Assembly: GCA_017415185.1 (NCBI GenBank)
Contig: JAFQHZ010000036.1
Coordinates: forward strand, 1 to 53,698
Direction: 5' to 3'
Origin: Candidatus Gastranaerophilales bacterium
GTDB lineage: Bacteria > Cyanobacteriota > Vampirovibrionia > Gastranaerophilales > Gastranaerophilaceae
DNA: 53,698 nucleotides
Made by a program: the position numbers and the translations under genes. The notes beneath the pieces were generated by a model. That model searched no databases. It was given only the letters and a program-made list of their open reading frames with translations, and had not been told where the DNA came from. Shown here piece after piece: positions 37,723 through 47,559 of the stretch. Every line of letters starts with the position of its first letter. The first letter of the stretch is position 1.

Positions 37723-37730
37723 GCCTCCTT
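37723..37730 (-). promoter_or_regulatory. Ribosome binding site that sets a GTG start
   Basis: AAGGAGGC on the minus strand lies 4-5 bases before GTG at 37718. The overlapping ATG one base off (37721-37719) is out of frame. Confidence 0.75.
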
Positions 37731-37805
37731 ATATAATTTTATATTTTCCAAAACAAATTGCAAAATATTTTAAAAAAAGTTATACTTCTAAAATTGGAGA
37801 GGAAA

Positions 37806-38777
37806 ATGCCTTATATAGAAATTATTATCGGATTTGTTTCATTTTTAATAGGTTTTATTATTGCAACAATAATTTTCAAAAAGAAAAACAACGATTTTGC
37901 AATTTATTCAATGCTTAATGATTTTAAAAATTCAATTGATGAATACAAAAACCAAACAATGCTAAACACAAAAGAAATTAATAACGCCATTAAAAGCGCA
38001 TCTGACTTAGCAAAAGTTTTAACAACAAATCAAAATTTAAAAGGTCAATTTGGAGAAGATTGTCTCGAGGCGATACTAAAGGCTTGCTATCCAAACGAAA
38101 ACATTAATTATATAAAACAATACAAGACAACAAACTTGCAAAATAAAGAAATCAAGCCCGATTTTTTGATTAAATTGCCAAACGAAAAATCAATTTTGAT
38201 TGATTGCAAACTAAATCTTGAAAAATATATTGAATACCAAGAAAATCCAAACTTAAAATCTGAATTTATTAAAGATTTGAATGCAACAATCAATCTTTTA
38301 TCAAACAAAAAATATGAAAGCGCAACAGACTTGAATCAATGTGGCTTTATTTTGATGTATATACCTTTAGAGCCGATATTAACCGAAATATATACAGACA
38401 AAGACTTTATTAGTGTAATCAAAAATGCAAATGAAAAAAATATAATTATTGTTGGAAATTCATCAATTTTAACCACAATAAAGCTTGTCAAGCTTCTTTG
38501 GGCGCAAGATTCGCAAGAAAAAAATATTAAAAATATTATAGATATTGCACAAAATATTTATGAATATATTTCGCTACACACCCAAAATTTATACAAAATT
38601 AAAACAATACTTGAACAAAACACAGACAACTTCAATAAAGAATATGAAAAACTTTCTTCAAACAACAAATTATTTAAACAAATTGAAGATTTAAGAAATT
38701 ATGGCATTCAGACAAATTCAAAAAAAGAAGGAAAAAAACTGAATGAAATTAAAATACACCAAGATTTCTTAAACTAA
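37806..38777 (+). CDS. rmuC: RmuC-family protein
   Basis: RmuC-family proteins limit inversions and recombination at short repeats in E. coli, and contain a nuclease-like core. After an N-terminal membrane helix (about 3-24) and a coiled-coil stretch, the core motifs appear: LKGQFGEDCLEAIL, IKPDFLIKLPNEKSILIDCKL, and FILMYIPLEPIL. The ATG at 37806 is chosen because GGAGAGG precedes it and the membrane helix then begins the protein; the frame is open from 37758. At about 323 residues it is a little short for the family (often 400-500). Confidence 0.88.
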   Translation: MPYIEIIIGFVSFLIGFIIATIIFKKKNNDFAIYSMLNDFKNSIDEYKNQTMLNTKEINNAIKSASDLAKVLTTNQNLKGQFGEDCLEAILKACYPNENINYIKQYKTTNLQNKEIKPDFLIKLPNEKSILIDCKLNLEKYIEYQENPNLKSEFIKDLNATINLLSNKKYESATDLNQCGFILMYIPLEPILTEIYTDKDFISVIKNANEKNIIIVGNSSILTTIKLVKLLWAQDSQEKNIKNIIDIAQNIYEYISLHTQNLYKIKTILEQNTDNFNKEYEKLSSNNKLFKQIEDLRNYGIQTNSKKEGKKLNEIKIHQDFLN

Positions 38778-38814
38778 AGGTTAATAAATGTAACATTTTC
38801 TAATACTTTAGTAT

Positions 38815-38838
38815 AATATCCTCCAAACAGAGGATATT
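38815..38838 (+). promoter_or_regulatory. Perfect 9-bp palindrome covering the ribosome site
   Basis: AATATCCTC-CAAACA-GAGGATATT is a perfect stem with a 6-base loop. The 3' arm contains the GAGG ribosome site, 8 bases before the ATG at 38842. A TATAAT hexamer (38812-38817) overlaps the 5' arm. On a transcript coming through from rmuC it would hide the ribosome site; for a promoter at that TATAAT it would be a DNA-level operator. Confidence 0.6.
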
Positions 38839-38841
38839 ATA

Positions 38842-39057
38842 ATGTATATGGAAATAATTAAATTGCTAAAGGATTACGCAAAAACCCCATTACAAAAGGA
38901 GTTAGGCAATTATTTCAACCAAGAGCTTGACTCAACAATTTGTGCTGAAAAAATTAAAAATAAAAAATTCATGATTCAATATATACAACCTCTTAATGAC
39001 TTTATTATTCACACAACAGCTCTTCCTTGCACAAACGCAAAAAGAATCTTGTACTAG
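38842..39057 (+). CDS. Small hypothetical protein
   Basis: This 71-residue protein is unrecognised. It is mostly helical at the N-terminus (EIIKLLKDYAKTPLQKELG), with two cysteines (34 and 63), no signal peptide and no membrane helix. The ribosome site AGAGGAT is good but lies inside a perfect palindrome. The gene sits in front of the metalloprotease-like gene, 32 bases apart, so the two may be co-transcribed. Confidence 0.6.
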   Translation: MYMEIIKLLKDYAKTPLQKELGNYFNQELDSTICAEKIKNKKFMIQYIQPLNDFIIHTTALPCTNAKRILY

Positions 39058-39089
39058 CAAAGTCTTTCATTTACATTTGTTGTTTATAT

Positions 39090-41123
39090 ATGCAAATATT
39101 AAAAATACCAAACACAAGGTATATTAATTTCAATTCGAAAAAGAGAATAAACCAGCAAAACGCAACAACAAATATAGCAAAAGCGCAACAAATTCAAAAA
39201 CACGCAAATACAATAGAAAGATTTGATAAAAAAAGAATCAAGGATGCTAATGTTAGAATGTTGGCAGCTTTAGGCTGCAAATTTGATGATTTAAACCATC
39301 TTACGCCTGAAATATTACACCTTGAAGACATTGAAACAATTTTAAGATTTGTTCAATTGAAAAATGGCTCTTTTTCAAGAAAATTGACAGACGACGAAGC
39401 ATGGCTTTTATCAAAGCCATACAGCATTAAATTAGCAGACGAATGCGAAGCACAAAACGAGATATATTTTGTTGATGAAAAAGTAAAATTCGAAAAAAGA
39501 GCGTCTAAAAAATATTTCACAAGAAGAATGAATAACGAAGAAGTAGAAAACTTCATTGCATTAAAAGATTATGATTATGATTTTGCAACAGTAAACCAAA
39601 TTATGCGCTATCTTGAACTTACAAGCCCATATCACGGATTAAGCAGAAATTTAACCACACAGGAAGCAAGATATTTTGCTAAAAAATGTTCATCTTTTTT
39701 TGAAATTCAAGGTTTTATTGACCAAATTGAAAACAGTCCAGAACTAAAAGCGGTTTATGAAAATATTTCAAAAAACAATTACACATTCACATATCGAACA
39801 CAGCAAACAAACGGGAAAAAAGAACTTTGCCTTAAAACAGACGAAGGAAATTTTCAAAAAATTTATACTTTTATTGATGGAAAATTAACAAGCCAAATTA
39901 AAAACCATATTCCAGAATATGGCAAATTAGAAGCTTGGGATGCAACAAAAAGAACAACAAGTTTCATTTCATATTCGCAATTACCATATAAACAAGATAG
40001 CGCAATTTATACAAAAAGTATTTTAGAAATTTTAAACAACAAAAAAGGAGAAGTTGATAGAATCACTCAAACAACTTTTGGCGAAGATTGCATTGCAGAC
40101 ACCAAGACTTTTAAGCTCGATGAATATGATGAAAACATTGATGTTTTATCAAAAATTCAAGAAGAAACAATAAAACCAAGTGCTCATACAACAGAAAAAA
40201 CAACCAACAAAGATGGTTCAACAACAATTATCCAATCCTATCAAACTCAAGACACAAGTTCAAAAAGAACATTTAGTGAAAAAGAAAACGGCTGGACTTT
40301 GAGTTATACAATCAAGGACAGCAAAGGAGAAAACCTATATTCAACAGAAAGATCGTTTGAAAAAATAGGCAAAAACACAACCCTAACAATAATAAACGGG
40401 ATAAGATATGTTGCAAATTTTGACGATAAAACCAAAAAAATCAATATTACAAGGCAAGACGGAAAAACATTTCAAATTGAAGAAATCACGGGAAATGGAA
40501 TTGCTTATGGCGATTTTGATTTTGATGAAGATTATACAGAAAAAACTGACGATTTATGGGAATTTTGCAAAAATAAACTGCCAGCCGATTTAATTATCAT
40601 TCTTAATTATTATCAGACTTTAATTTATCCAATAGAAGAAGAATTAGATTCTGAATTTACAGATTTTAATGCAATTTTTACAGGACAAAACGCAGGAATT
40701 TTAGCCCACGAAATTGGTCACATGCTAAGCAGGGGATATAGCGCAATAAGCGAAATGAATTCAAGAATTTCTCAAAATAATATTTTAAAAAGTATTTATG
40801 AGGATGAACTTGAAGAATTTAACAAAAACAATTCAAAATCCATAAGCAAAAATGCAATTGAATATTTTAACGAAACAGGAAGTACAAAAGACAAAAAAGA
40901 AGAGGAAGAAACCCCTCAAGCACGCTCAATTGAAAATTTCGAAGAATTAAATATTAACACTGGTCTTGAAGAAATTGTTGCAGAATGCATGTATATTAAA
41001 ACAATTCCAATTGTAAAAAACCCAGTCATAGCGCTTAGAACGCATTATCTTATGATGCATTTTCCAAAAACAATCGCTTTTGCAAATATTTTATTAGAAG
41101 AATTATGCCTTGAAATTCTTTAA
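39090..41123 (+). CDS. Putative zinc metallopeptidase (HEIGH motif), family unknown
   Basis: The 677-residue protein (counted from ATG 39090; an upstream open frame to 39027 overlaps the previous gene and lacks a site) has HEIGH at 540-544 inside [18 protein letters not shown] candidate third zinc ligand E632 sits in [10 protein letters not shown], an arrangement like gluzincins such as the anthrax lethal-factor-like group. The N-terminus is polar without a signal peptide. The middle (about 290-500) is beta-rich. The family is unknown. Its 3' end overlaps convergent rnhA by 4 bases. No ribosome site is seen. Confidence 0.78.
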   Translation: MQILKIPNTRYINFNSKKRINQQNATTNIAKAQQIQKHANTIERFDKKRIKDANVRMLAALGCKFDDLNHLTPEILHLEDIETILRFVQLKNGSFSRKLTDDEAWLLSKPYSIKLADECEAQNEIYFVDEKVKFEKRASKKYFTRRMNNEEVENFIALKDYDYDFATVNQIMRYLELTSPYHGLSRNLTTQEARYFAKKCSSFFEIQGFIDQIENSPELKAVYENISKNNYTFTYRTQQTNGKKELCLKTDEGNFQKIYTFIDGKLTSQIKNHIPEYGKLEAWDATKRTTSFISYSQLPYKQDSAIYTKSILEILNNKKGEVDRITQTTFGEDCIADTKTFKLDEYDENIDVLSKIQEETIKPSAHTTEKTTNKDGSTTIIQSYQTQDTSSKRTFSEKENGWTLSYTIKDSKGENLYSTERSFEKIGKNTTLTIINGIRYVANFDDKTKKINITRQDGKTFQIEEITGNGIAYGDFDFDEDYTEKTDDLWEFCKNKLPADLIIILNYYQTLIYPIEEELDSEFTDFNAIFTGQNAGILAHEIGHMLSRGYSAISEMNSRISQNNILKSIYEDELEEFNKNNSKSISKNAIEYFNETGSTKDKKEEEETPQARSIENFEELNINTGLEEIVAECMYIKTIPIVKNPVIALRTHYLMMHFPKTIAFANILLEELCLEIL

Positions 41124-41605
41124 TTTTCAAAGCCAGAATCTTGCTCAAGTTCTTGTTTGTTTCTTGCTTCAACAGCCAATTTGTCGCAAAGGTTGTTAAA
41201 TTCGTTTGAAGCGTGTCCTTTTACCCAAATAAATTCAATCTTGTGCGGTTTCATTGCTTCAATGAGCCTTTGCCATAAATCAATATTTTTAACTGGATTT
41301 TTAGTGTTTAATTTCCAATTTTTCAATATCCAACCTTCAAGCCATTTTTGATTTATTGCATCAACAACATATTTTGAATCAGAATAAAGTTCAATATCGC
41401 AAGGACTTTTAAGAGCATTAAGAGCATCAATTACAGCCAATAATTCCATGCGATTATTTGTTGTCATATTAAAACCACGAGAAAGATTTTTTTGAACAAC
41501 GCTACCGTCGTTTTTTTCATACATTAAAACAATGCCATATCCACCTTTTCCGGGGTTATTTGCGCAAGCACCATCTGTATAAATTTTTACTTTAGGATTT
41601 GTCAT
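41120..41605 (-). CDS. rnhA: Ribonuclease HI
   Basis: RNase HI cuts RNA in RNA-DNA hybrids. All catalytic residues are visible in the 161-residue protein: D11 ([11 protein letters not shown]), E54 (NRMELLAV), D76 (YSDSKYV), H131 (VKGHAS) and D141 (LCDKLAV). The tail after residue 148 is Glu-rich. There is no ribosome site; an extended -10 (TGATAATAT) ends 7 nt before the ATG, predicting a leaderless message. It is divergent from aroF. Confidence 0.97.
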   Translation of the reverse strand: MTNPKVKIYTDGACANNPGKGGYGIVLMYEKNDGSVVQKNLSRGFNMTTNNRMELLAVIDALNALKSPCDIELYSDSKYVVDAINQKWLEGWILKNWKLNTKNPVKNIDLWQRLIEAMKPHKIEFIWVKGHASNEFNNLCDKLAVEARNKQELEQDSGFEN

Positions 41606-41620
41606 AAAATGATATTATCA
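41606..41620 (-). promoter_or_regulatory. rnhA promoter, predicted leaderless start
   Basis: On the minus strand TGA TAATAT is followed by CATTTT and the ATG. The spacing is identical to uvrC. Confidence 0.5.
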
Positions 41621-41715
41621 CAAAACAACATTTCTTAATAAGCTATATACATTATTTCCTGTTTGTGGTTGAATGTAATTTGCAATAATACCATTTATAT
41701 CGGAGAGATAATTTT

Positions 41716-42750
41716 ATGATAATAGTAATGGAGCATAATGCCACAGCACAACAACTACAAAGAGTCGTTGAATACATTGAAACTAGAGGCTTAAAAACCC
41801 AAGTAAACAACGGAACACAATTAAACGTTGTTGCAGTAATTGGTGACAAATCAGGAATCAATGCCGAAAATATAGCAGCTCTTGATGGCGTTCGTGAAAT
41901 TAAAAAGATTCAAGAAGCATATAAACTTGTTTCAAGAGAATCACACCCAGAAGACACTATTATCACTTTCCCAAATGGTGTTAAAATTGGCGGACTAGAA
42001 CGACCTGTTTTAATGGTTGGACCTTGCTCTGTTGAAAAAGATTACGAAGGGCTTTTAAAAGTTGCAATGGCAGCAAAAGAAATGGGTTGCCAATTTTTAA
42101 GAGGTGGCGCATTCAAGCCAAGAACAAGCCCTTATGATTTCCAAGGACTCGAAGAAAAAGGTTTGCAATATTTAGCAAAAGCAGGCAAAAAAACTGGGCT
42201 TTTGGTTGTTAGCGAAGTTATGGATACAATGGATATTTCGCTTTTATGTCAATATGCTGATATTTTGCAAGTTGGCGCAAGAAATATGCAAAACTTCAAA
42301 CTATTAAAAGCTTTAGGAAGAATCAAAAAGCCGGTTATGATTAAAAGAGGACCAGCAGCAACAATAAAAGAGCTTCTTTTAGCAGCAGAATATGTTTTAG
42401 CCAATGGCAATCCTAATGTTATTCTTTGCGAAAGAGGCGTAAAAGGCTTTGATACACAATATTCAAGAAATGTTTTAGATATTGCTGCAGTTCCAATTAT
42501 TAAAAAATATTCTCATTTGCCTGTTATCGTTGATCCATCTCATGGTACAGGAAAAAGATATTTAATTGAACCAATGGGCAAGGCAGCTCTTGTTGCAGGG
42601 GCACATGGGTTAATGTATGAAATACATCATGACCCAGACAACGCAATGTGTGACGGAGCGCAAAGTTTGAATCTTGAACAATTTAAAGAAGTGACAAGAT
42701 CACTAAATAAATTAATCGGAAGAATAGACTACGACAATAAAAACAGCTAG
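41716..42750 (+). CDS. aroF: 3-deoxy-7-phosphoheptulonate synthase (type I beta)
   Basis: DAHP synthase joins phosphoenolpyruvate and erythrose-4-phosphate in the first step of the shikimate pathway. The first ~75 residues form a small ferredoxin-like regulatory domain, as in the type I-beta enzymes that are inhibited by aromatic products. The catalytic barrel shows VGPCSVE, LRGGAFKPRTSPY, QVGARNMQN, KRGPAATIKE and IVDPSHGTGKR. The length of 344 is normal. The ribosome site is GGAGAG. glyQ follows 9 bases after the stop. Confidence 0.95.
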   Translation: MIIVMEHNATAQQLQRVVEYIETRGLKTQVNNGTQLNVVAVIGDKSGINAENIAALDGVREIKKIQEAYKLVSRESHPEDTIITFPNGVKIGGLERPVLMVGPCSVEKDYEGLLKVAMAAKEMGCQFLRGGAFKPRTSPYDFQGLEEKGLQYLAKAGKKTGLLVVSEVMDTMDISLLCQYADILQVGARNMQNFKLLKALGRIKKPVMIKRGPAATIKELLLAAEYVLANGNPNVILCERGVKGFDTQYSRNVLDIAAVPIIKKYSHLPVIVDPSHGTGKRYLIEPMGKAALVAGAHGLMYEIHHDPDNAMCDGAQSLNLEQFKEVTRSLNKLIGRIDYDNKNS

Positions 42751-42759
42751 GAAACAAAA

Positions 42760-43635
42760 ATGGCATTAACTTTTCAAGAATTAATATTAAATTTATCAAA
42801 ATATTGGTCAGACAATGGTTGCGTTATTCAACAGCCTTATGATATTGAAAAAGGCGCAAGTACAATGAATCCAGCGACTTTTTTAAGAGCGTTAGGTCCT
42901 GAACCTTTCAATTGTGCTATGGTGGAGCCTTGCAGACGTCCAACTGACGCAAGATATGGCGAAAACCCTAATAGATTAGGGCACTATTTCCAATATCAAG
43001 TTATTTTAAAACCAAATCCTGACAATGCTCAAGATTTATATTTAAACTCGCTTAGCGCAATGGGTATTGATTTAACAAAGCACGATGTTCGTTTTGTTGA
43101 AGACAATTGGGAATCTCCAACCCTTGGTGCTGCAGGAGTAGGCTGGGAAGTATGGCTTGATGGCATGGAAATCACTCAATTCACATATTTTCAACAAGTT
43201 GGCGGTTTAGAAGTTAAACCAGTTGTTCTTGAAATCACTTATGGACTTGAAAGAATTGCAATGTATTTGCAAAACGTTGATAGCGTTTTTGATATTAAAT
43301 GGAACAACGAATTAAAATATGGCGATATTTATCTTCAAAACGAAATTGAACAATCAAAATATAATTTTGAATATTCAACACCAGAAAGCCTATTCAAAAT
43401 GTTTGATTTAGCTTCACAAGAAGCAAACAAATGTATGGAAGCAGGAATTGTATTACCAGCATACGACTGGGTATTAAAATGTTCGCACACTTTTAATTTG
43501 CTAGATGCTCGTGGCGTAATTTCAAAAGACGAAAGAATTAACTTCATAAACAGAGTAAGAACTCTAGCAGCTGGAGTTGCCAAATTATATGTAGACCAAA
43601 GAGAAAAACTTGGTTTCCCGTTAATTAAGAAATAA
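42760..43635 (+). CDS. glyQ: Glycyl-tRNA synthetase alpha subunit
   Basis: The alpha subunit of the tetrameric bacterial GlyRS holds the aminoacylation site. The 291 residues match the family closely: [21 protein letters not shown] near the start, [39 protein letters not shown], and [21 protein letters not shown]. The beta subunit gene glyS, often next in order, is absent from this window. Permease genes follow instead, 9 bases downstream. The ribosome site is AGGAA. Confidence 0.97.
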   Translation: MALTFQELILNLSKYWSDNGCVIQQPYDIEKGASTMNPATFLRALGPEPFNCAMVEPCRRPTDARYGENPNRLGHYFQYQVILKPNPDNAQDLYLNSLSAMGIDLTKHDVRFVEDNWESPTLGAAGVGWEVWLDGMEITQFTYFQQVGGLEVKPVVLEITYGLERIAMYLQNVDSVFDIKWNNELKYGDIYLQNEIEQSKYNFEYSTPESLFKMFDLASQEANKCMEAGIVLPAYDWVLKCSHTFNLLDARGVISKDERINFINRVRTLAAGVAKLYVDQREKLGFPLIKK

Positions 43636-43644
43636 GGAAGAAGC

Positions 43645-45204
43645 ATGACAAAAAACGACGATAGGGATTTTGCGCCCAATTTCGCAGAAAAAATTGAAGT
43701 TGGTATAATTTCTAAATTAGTTAAAAATTTATTGAAAATTAAAAATCCCGACAATATGATTAAACAAGCGCAAGATGGAGGTCTTAAAAAAACTTTAGGA
43801 GCTTTTGATTTAATTATTCTTGGCGTAGGAGCAATTATTGGAAGTGGAATTTTTACCGTTGCAGGAATTGCTGCAATTGAATCAGGTCCATCATTAGTAA
43901 TTTCAATGATTCTAGCGTCATTGGCTTGCGTTTTTTCAGCATTATGTTATAGCGAATTTGCTGCTATGATTCCAGCTTCAGGTGGCGCATATACATACAC
44001 ATACGCAACTATGGGCGAATTCATGGCCTGGATTATTGGTTGGGTATTAATGCTTGAATATCTTGTTGGTTATATCGCCGTTGTGAGCGCTTGGAGCGGA
44101 TATTTCATGCAATTTATAAAAGGTTTTTCTTTTTTACCGCAATGGCTTACAAATCCGCCTGTTTATTTAATTCATGATTATTCAACATTAGTTAAAGATG
44201 GCGTAGATATTGCAACTCAAGTTCCACATTTTCTTGGAATTCCGATTTGTGTTAATATTCCAGGAATTCTAATTTCAATTTTCATCATTGCAACATTAAT
44301 TAAAGGTATGCAAGAATCAAAAAATATGACTGGAATTTTAGTAGTAATTAAAATTGCAGTTGTTGCAGCCTTTGTTATAACTGGATTTTTCTATATTAAA
44401 CCAGAAAACTGGACTCCTTTTATGCCAAATGGATTTTCTGGAATGTTTGCAAGCGCATTTACAATTTTCTTTGCATACATTGGTTTTGACGCTATTGCAA
44501 CAGCAGCAGAAGAAACAAAAAACCCTCAAAAAAACCTTCCTATTGGTATAATTGGCTCTTTAATTGTTTGCACAATTTGTTATGTATTAGTGGCATTGGT
44601 TTTAACAGGCATGGTCCCACTAAGTGCAATCGACACACAAGCGCCAATTGCAAGCGCTATGGCAATGGTTGGTCAAAATTGGGTTGCAGGCTTTATTTCA
44701 ATTGGCGCATTAACTGGCTTGACTTCAGTATTGCTTGTTTTAATGCTTGCAGGAACAAGAATTTTATTCTCAATGAGCAGAGATAATTTCTTGCCTAAAG
44801 TTTTCCAAAAAGTACATCCAAAATATCAAACTCCACACGTTTTAACATATATGGTTGGCGCAATCTGTATTATTGGTTCGCTATTCCTAGATATCCAAAA
44901 AGCTGCGGATTTGGTTAATTTTGGCGCAGTTGCAGCATTTATTGTTGTTTGCGTAGCAATATTAATCTTAAGAAAAACTGACCCAAATAGACATAGACCT
45001 TTCAAAGTGCCATGTTGTCCTTATTTTCCAATCCTTGGAATATTATGCTGTGGCGGATTAATGCTTTATTCAATGTCATTAAAAAAATTATCAACAATCC
45101 TTTTTGTTGTTTGGGTATTAATAGGAATCGTTTTCTATTCAGTTTATAGCTATAAACAACAAAGAAAAGCAGAGCTTGAAACAATCGGGGAAAATAATGT
45201 TTAA
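43645..45204 (+). CDS. APC-family amino acid permease (cationic-type, YfnA-like)
   Basis: The 519-residue protein has an N-terminal soluble extension of about 45 residues, then roughly 12-13 membrane helices. The helix-1 glycine motif GVGAIIGSGIF and the AYIGFDAIATAAEETKNPQKNLPIGI stretch are hallmarks of the CAT branch of APC transporters. The substrate is probably an amino acid; which one is not shown. It sits 9 bases after glyQ, with an AAGGAAG site, and overlaps its paralogue downstream. Confidence 0.92.
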   Translation: MTKNDDRDFAPNFAEKIEVGIISKLVKNLLKIKNPDNMIKQAQDGGLKKTLGAFDLIILGVGAIIGSGIFTVAGIAAIESGPSLVISMILASLACVFSALCYSEFAAMIPASGGAYTYTYATMGEFMAWIIGWVLMLEYLVGYIAVVSAWSGYFMQFIKGFSFLPQWLTNPPVYLIHDYSTLVKDGVDIATQVPHFLGIPICVNIPGILISIFIIATLIKGMQESKNMTGILVVIKIAVVAAFVITGFFYIKPENWTPFMPNGFSGMFASAFTIFFAYIGFDAIATAAEETKNPQKNLPIGIIGSLIVCTICYVLVALVLTGMVPLSAIDTQAPIASAMAMVGQNWVAGFISIGALTGLTSVLLVLMLAGTRILFSMSRDNFLPKVFQKVHPKYQTPHVLTYMVGAICIIGSLFLDIQKAADLVNFGAVAAFIVVCVAILILRKTDPNRHRPFKVPCCPYFPILGILCCGGLMLYSMSLKKLSTILFVVWVLIGIVFYSVYSYKQQRKAELETIGENNV

Positions 45205-46699
45205 AAAAATTATTTCCAATTTATTAACAAGAAAAACAGCACAACAATTGCTCGATAGAGCTCGCACTGGCTCACTTAAAAAAACATTAAATGCGTTTGA
45301 TTTGTTTGTAATCGGAATTGGAGCGGTTGTTGGAACAGGGATTCTAACAATCATCGGAACTGCAATACAAGGCGATTTAGAAACCGCTGGTGCAGGTCCT
45401 GCGATTGTAATTTCAATGATTTTAGCAGCACTTGCTTGTGTATTTTCAGCGCTTTGTTATAGCGAAGTTGCTTCAATAATTCCTGTTTCAGGAAGCGTTT
45501 ACACATATTGTTATGCAACACTTGGGGAATTCGCCGCTTGGATTGTCGGTTGGGTTTTAATGCTTAACTATGTAATTGGAAACATAACAGTTGCAAGCTC
45601 TTGGTGTGGTTATTTAACTCAACTTTTAAAAGGTTTTTCTCAATATTTGCCTAGCTTTATAACAAATTGTCCGATATGGCTTAGAAGCGATGTTCGCTCA
45701 ATCAGCGCAATGTGCGACAAATATGGTCTTGATTTACACGATAAAATTCCATTTTTATTCGACAAAATTCCGTTTGCAATCAATCTTCCTGTTATAACTT
45801 TAACACTTATTTCAACCCTAATTTTAATCAAAGGAATAAAAGAATCAACAAAATTTGCAACGATAATGGTGGGTTTAAATTTATTTATGATTTTTTCTTT
45901 CATCGTTGTTGGCGCATTTTATGTTAAACCTGAAAATTGGGTTCCTTTTGCTCCAAACGGCATGAGCGGAATCTTAATGGGCGCTTTCATCATTTTCTTT
46001 GCCTATATTGGTTTTGATGCAGTTTCCACAGCAGCAGAAGAAACAAAAAACCCTCAAAAAGATTTACCAATCGCAATTTTGGGAACATTAATTTTCTGCA
46101 CAATTTTATACATCCTTGTTGCATTAGTATTAACAGGCATTGTGCCAATTAATCAAATCAATCCTTCAGCGCCAATTGCAGCAGCACTAACTTCGATAAA
46201 CAAGAATTTTCTTGCAGGTTTTATATCAGTTGCGGCAGTGTGTGCTTTAGCTTCTGTATTTTTAATTTGCCAACTTGCTTCAACAAGAATACTTTATGCA
46301 ATGAGCAGGGATAAATTTTTGCCTAAAATTCTTCGCTCAATTCACAAAAAACACAGAACTCCCCATATAATGACTTGGCTTGTTGGGCTTGTTGTCATAA
46401 TATGTAGTTTATTTATGGATTTAAAAATATCAGCCGAATTGTGCAATTATGGAACATTTACTTCATTTATCGCAATTTGTATCGCTGTAATTATCCTGAG
46501 AAAAACAGAACCAAATTTAAAAAGACCATTTAAAGTGCCTTTTGTGCCATTATTCCCAATCCTTGGCATAATTTCATGTTCTGGTTTAATGCTTAATTCA
46601 CTACAACAGCTTTCAACAAGCGCTTTTATGTTCCTTGTTTGGATAATAATCGGCGCCGCAATATATTTTGGATTTAGCTATAAAAACCTAAGAAATTAA
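45197..46699 (+). CDS. APC-family amino acid permease, paralogue of the previous
   Basis: This 500-residue protein is clearly related to the preceding permease (GIGAVVGTGIL; AYIGFDAVSTAAEETKNPQKDLPIAI), so the pair arose by tandem duplication. Differences are a short N-terminus and a longer loop around residues 160-200 (CPIWLRSDVRSISAMCDKYG). The ATG at 45197 has a GGGGA site; a longer frame to 45176 has no site. It overlaps the previous gene by 8 bases. Its stop directly abuts the convergent flagellar gene. Confidence 0.92.
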   Translation: MFKKIISNLLTRKTAQQLLDRARTGSLKKTLNAFDLFVIGIGAVVGTGILTIIGTAIQGDLETAGAGPAIVISMILAALACVFSALCYSEVASIIPVSGSVYTYCYATLGEFAAWIVGWVLMLNYVIGNITVASSWCGYLTQLLKGFSQYLPSFITNCPIWLRSDVRSISAMCDKYGLDLHDKIPFLFDKIPFAINLPVITLTLISTLILIKGIKESTKFATIMVGLNLFMIFSFIVVGAFYVKPENWVPFAPNGMSGILMGAFIIFFAYIGFDAVSTAAEETKNPQKDLPIAILGTLIFCTILYILVALVLTGIVPINQINPSAPIAAALTSINKNFLAGFISVAAVCALASVFLICQLASTRILYAMSRDKFLPKILRSIHKKHRTPHIMTWLVGLVVIICSLFMDLKISAELCNYGTFTSFIAICIAVIILRKTEPNLKRPFKVPFVPLFPILGIISCSGLMLNSLQQLSTSAFMFLVWIIIGAAIYFGFSYKNLRN

Positions 46700-47080
46700 T
46701 TATTCAAAATCGTTAATTTCGAAAGTTGAAACAGTATTTATGCTAGTAGGTTCATAAGCATTTAATACTTTTTTAGCTTTTTTTATGCTTGAAAGTTTGG
46801 TAAAAAACTCTTCTTTTATTTTTTTAACAAGCTCAATGTTTTCTTTTTCAAGCTGAACCAATTTAGAGCGGAGCCCCATTAATTCTTTATTTTGTTTAAC
46901 TTCTTCAAGCCTTGCTTTTTCAAAGAAAATTATTTGCCTAATTAAAGATTCTTTTTCTTGAATGGCAATATCAACGCTATCCCAATCATCCGCCTCGATT
47001 AAAGCTTTAATATGTGCATTTGATTTAAAAAATTTATCATAAAGAAGTTTAAGGTGATTATAATCATTAATACTAAGCAT
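46700..47080 (-). CDS. FliT/FlgN-like flagellar chaperone (tentative)
   Basis: The 126-residue protein is almost entirely helical and coiled-coil-like, with the helical-bundle composition of FliT/FlgN-type export chaperones; no specific signature was found. The call rests mainly on position: it follows fliS with a one-base stop/start overlap (TAATG type). FliT-type proteins protect the filament cap protein FliD. Confidence 0.6.
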   Translation of the reverse strand: MLSINDYNHLKLLYDKFFKSNAHIKALIEADDWDSVDIAIQEKESLIRQIIFFEKARLEEVKQNKELMGLRSKLVQLEKENIELVKKIKEEFFTKLSSIKKAKKVLNAYEPTSINTVSTFEINDFE

Positions 47081-47559
47081 TATTCATCATCCTCTTCTTC
47101 GTCTTCATCATCATCGTCATATTCATCATCGTCGTCAGAATCATAATAATCAACTCCCGATGATGAAGCAGCCTGTTCTTGAGCTTCTTTTTGAGCAAGA
47201 ACAATTGCTTGTTCCCAAGTAGCTTTTAAGCTTTTTAAATATTTTAAAACCTCATCAATTGGTTCAATTTGGCGTTTCATATTTGCCTGAACGAGCCTTC
47301 TTATGAAATATTCATACAGACTAATTAAATTTTCAGCCAATTGTGGCGCAACTTCTCTATCCATTGAATTAATAAATTCTTGAATAATATTTTGAGCGCC
47401 AATTAAATTATTATGCACAGCCTCATGTTCTTTGTTTTGCATTGCGACACGAGCTTTGTTTAAAAATTGAATAGCTCCATCGTATAACATAATCAAAATT
47501 TGCTCACGAGAGGCAGTTTCGATGCTGGATTTTTGATATTGTTTCACATATTGATTCAT
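47080..47559 (-). CDS. fliS: Flagellin export chaperone FliS with acidic tail
   Basis: FliS binds flagellin and prevents premature polymerisation. The family pattern is clear in residues 1-125 (YQKSSIETASREQILIMLYDGAIQFL, then EFINSMDREVAPQLAENLISLYEYFIRRL). The usual FliS is about 130 residues; this one has a C-terminal tail (about 137-159) of almost only Asp and Glu with two tyrosines. The tail is encoded by GAT/GAC/GAA-type simple repeats. It is coupled on both sides by one-base overlaps. Confidence 0.93.
   Translation of the reverse strand: MNQYVKQYQKSSIETASREQILIMLYDGAIQFLNKARVAMQNKEHEAVHNNLIGAQNIIQEFINSMDREVAPQLAENLISLYEYFIRRLVQANMKRQIEPIDEVLKYLKSLKATWEQAIVLAQKEAQEQAASSSGVDYYDSDDDDEYDDDDEDEEEDDE

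Noticed and set aside
45176-45204. Gene fusion between the two permeases
   Set aside because: The frames differ, the second has its own GGGGA site and ATG, and the overlap is only 8 bases.
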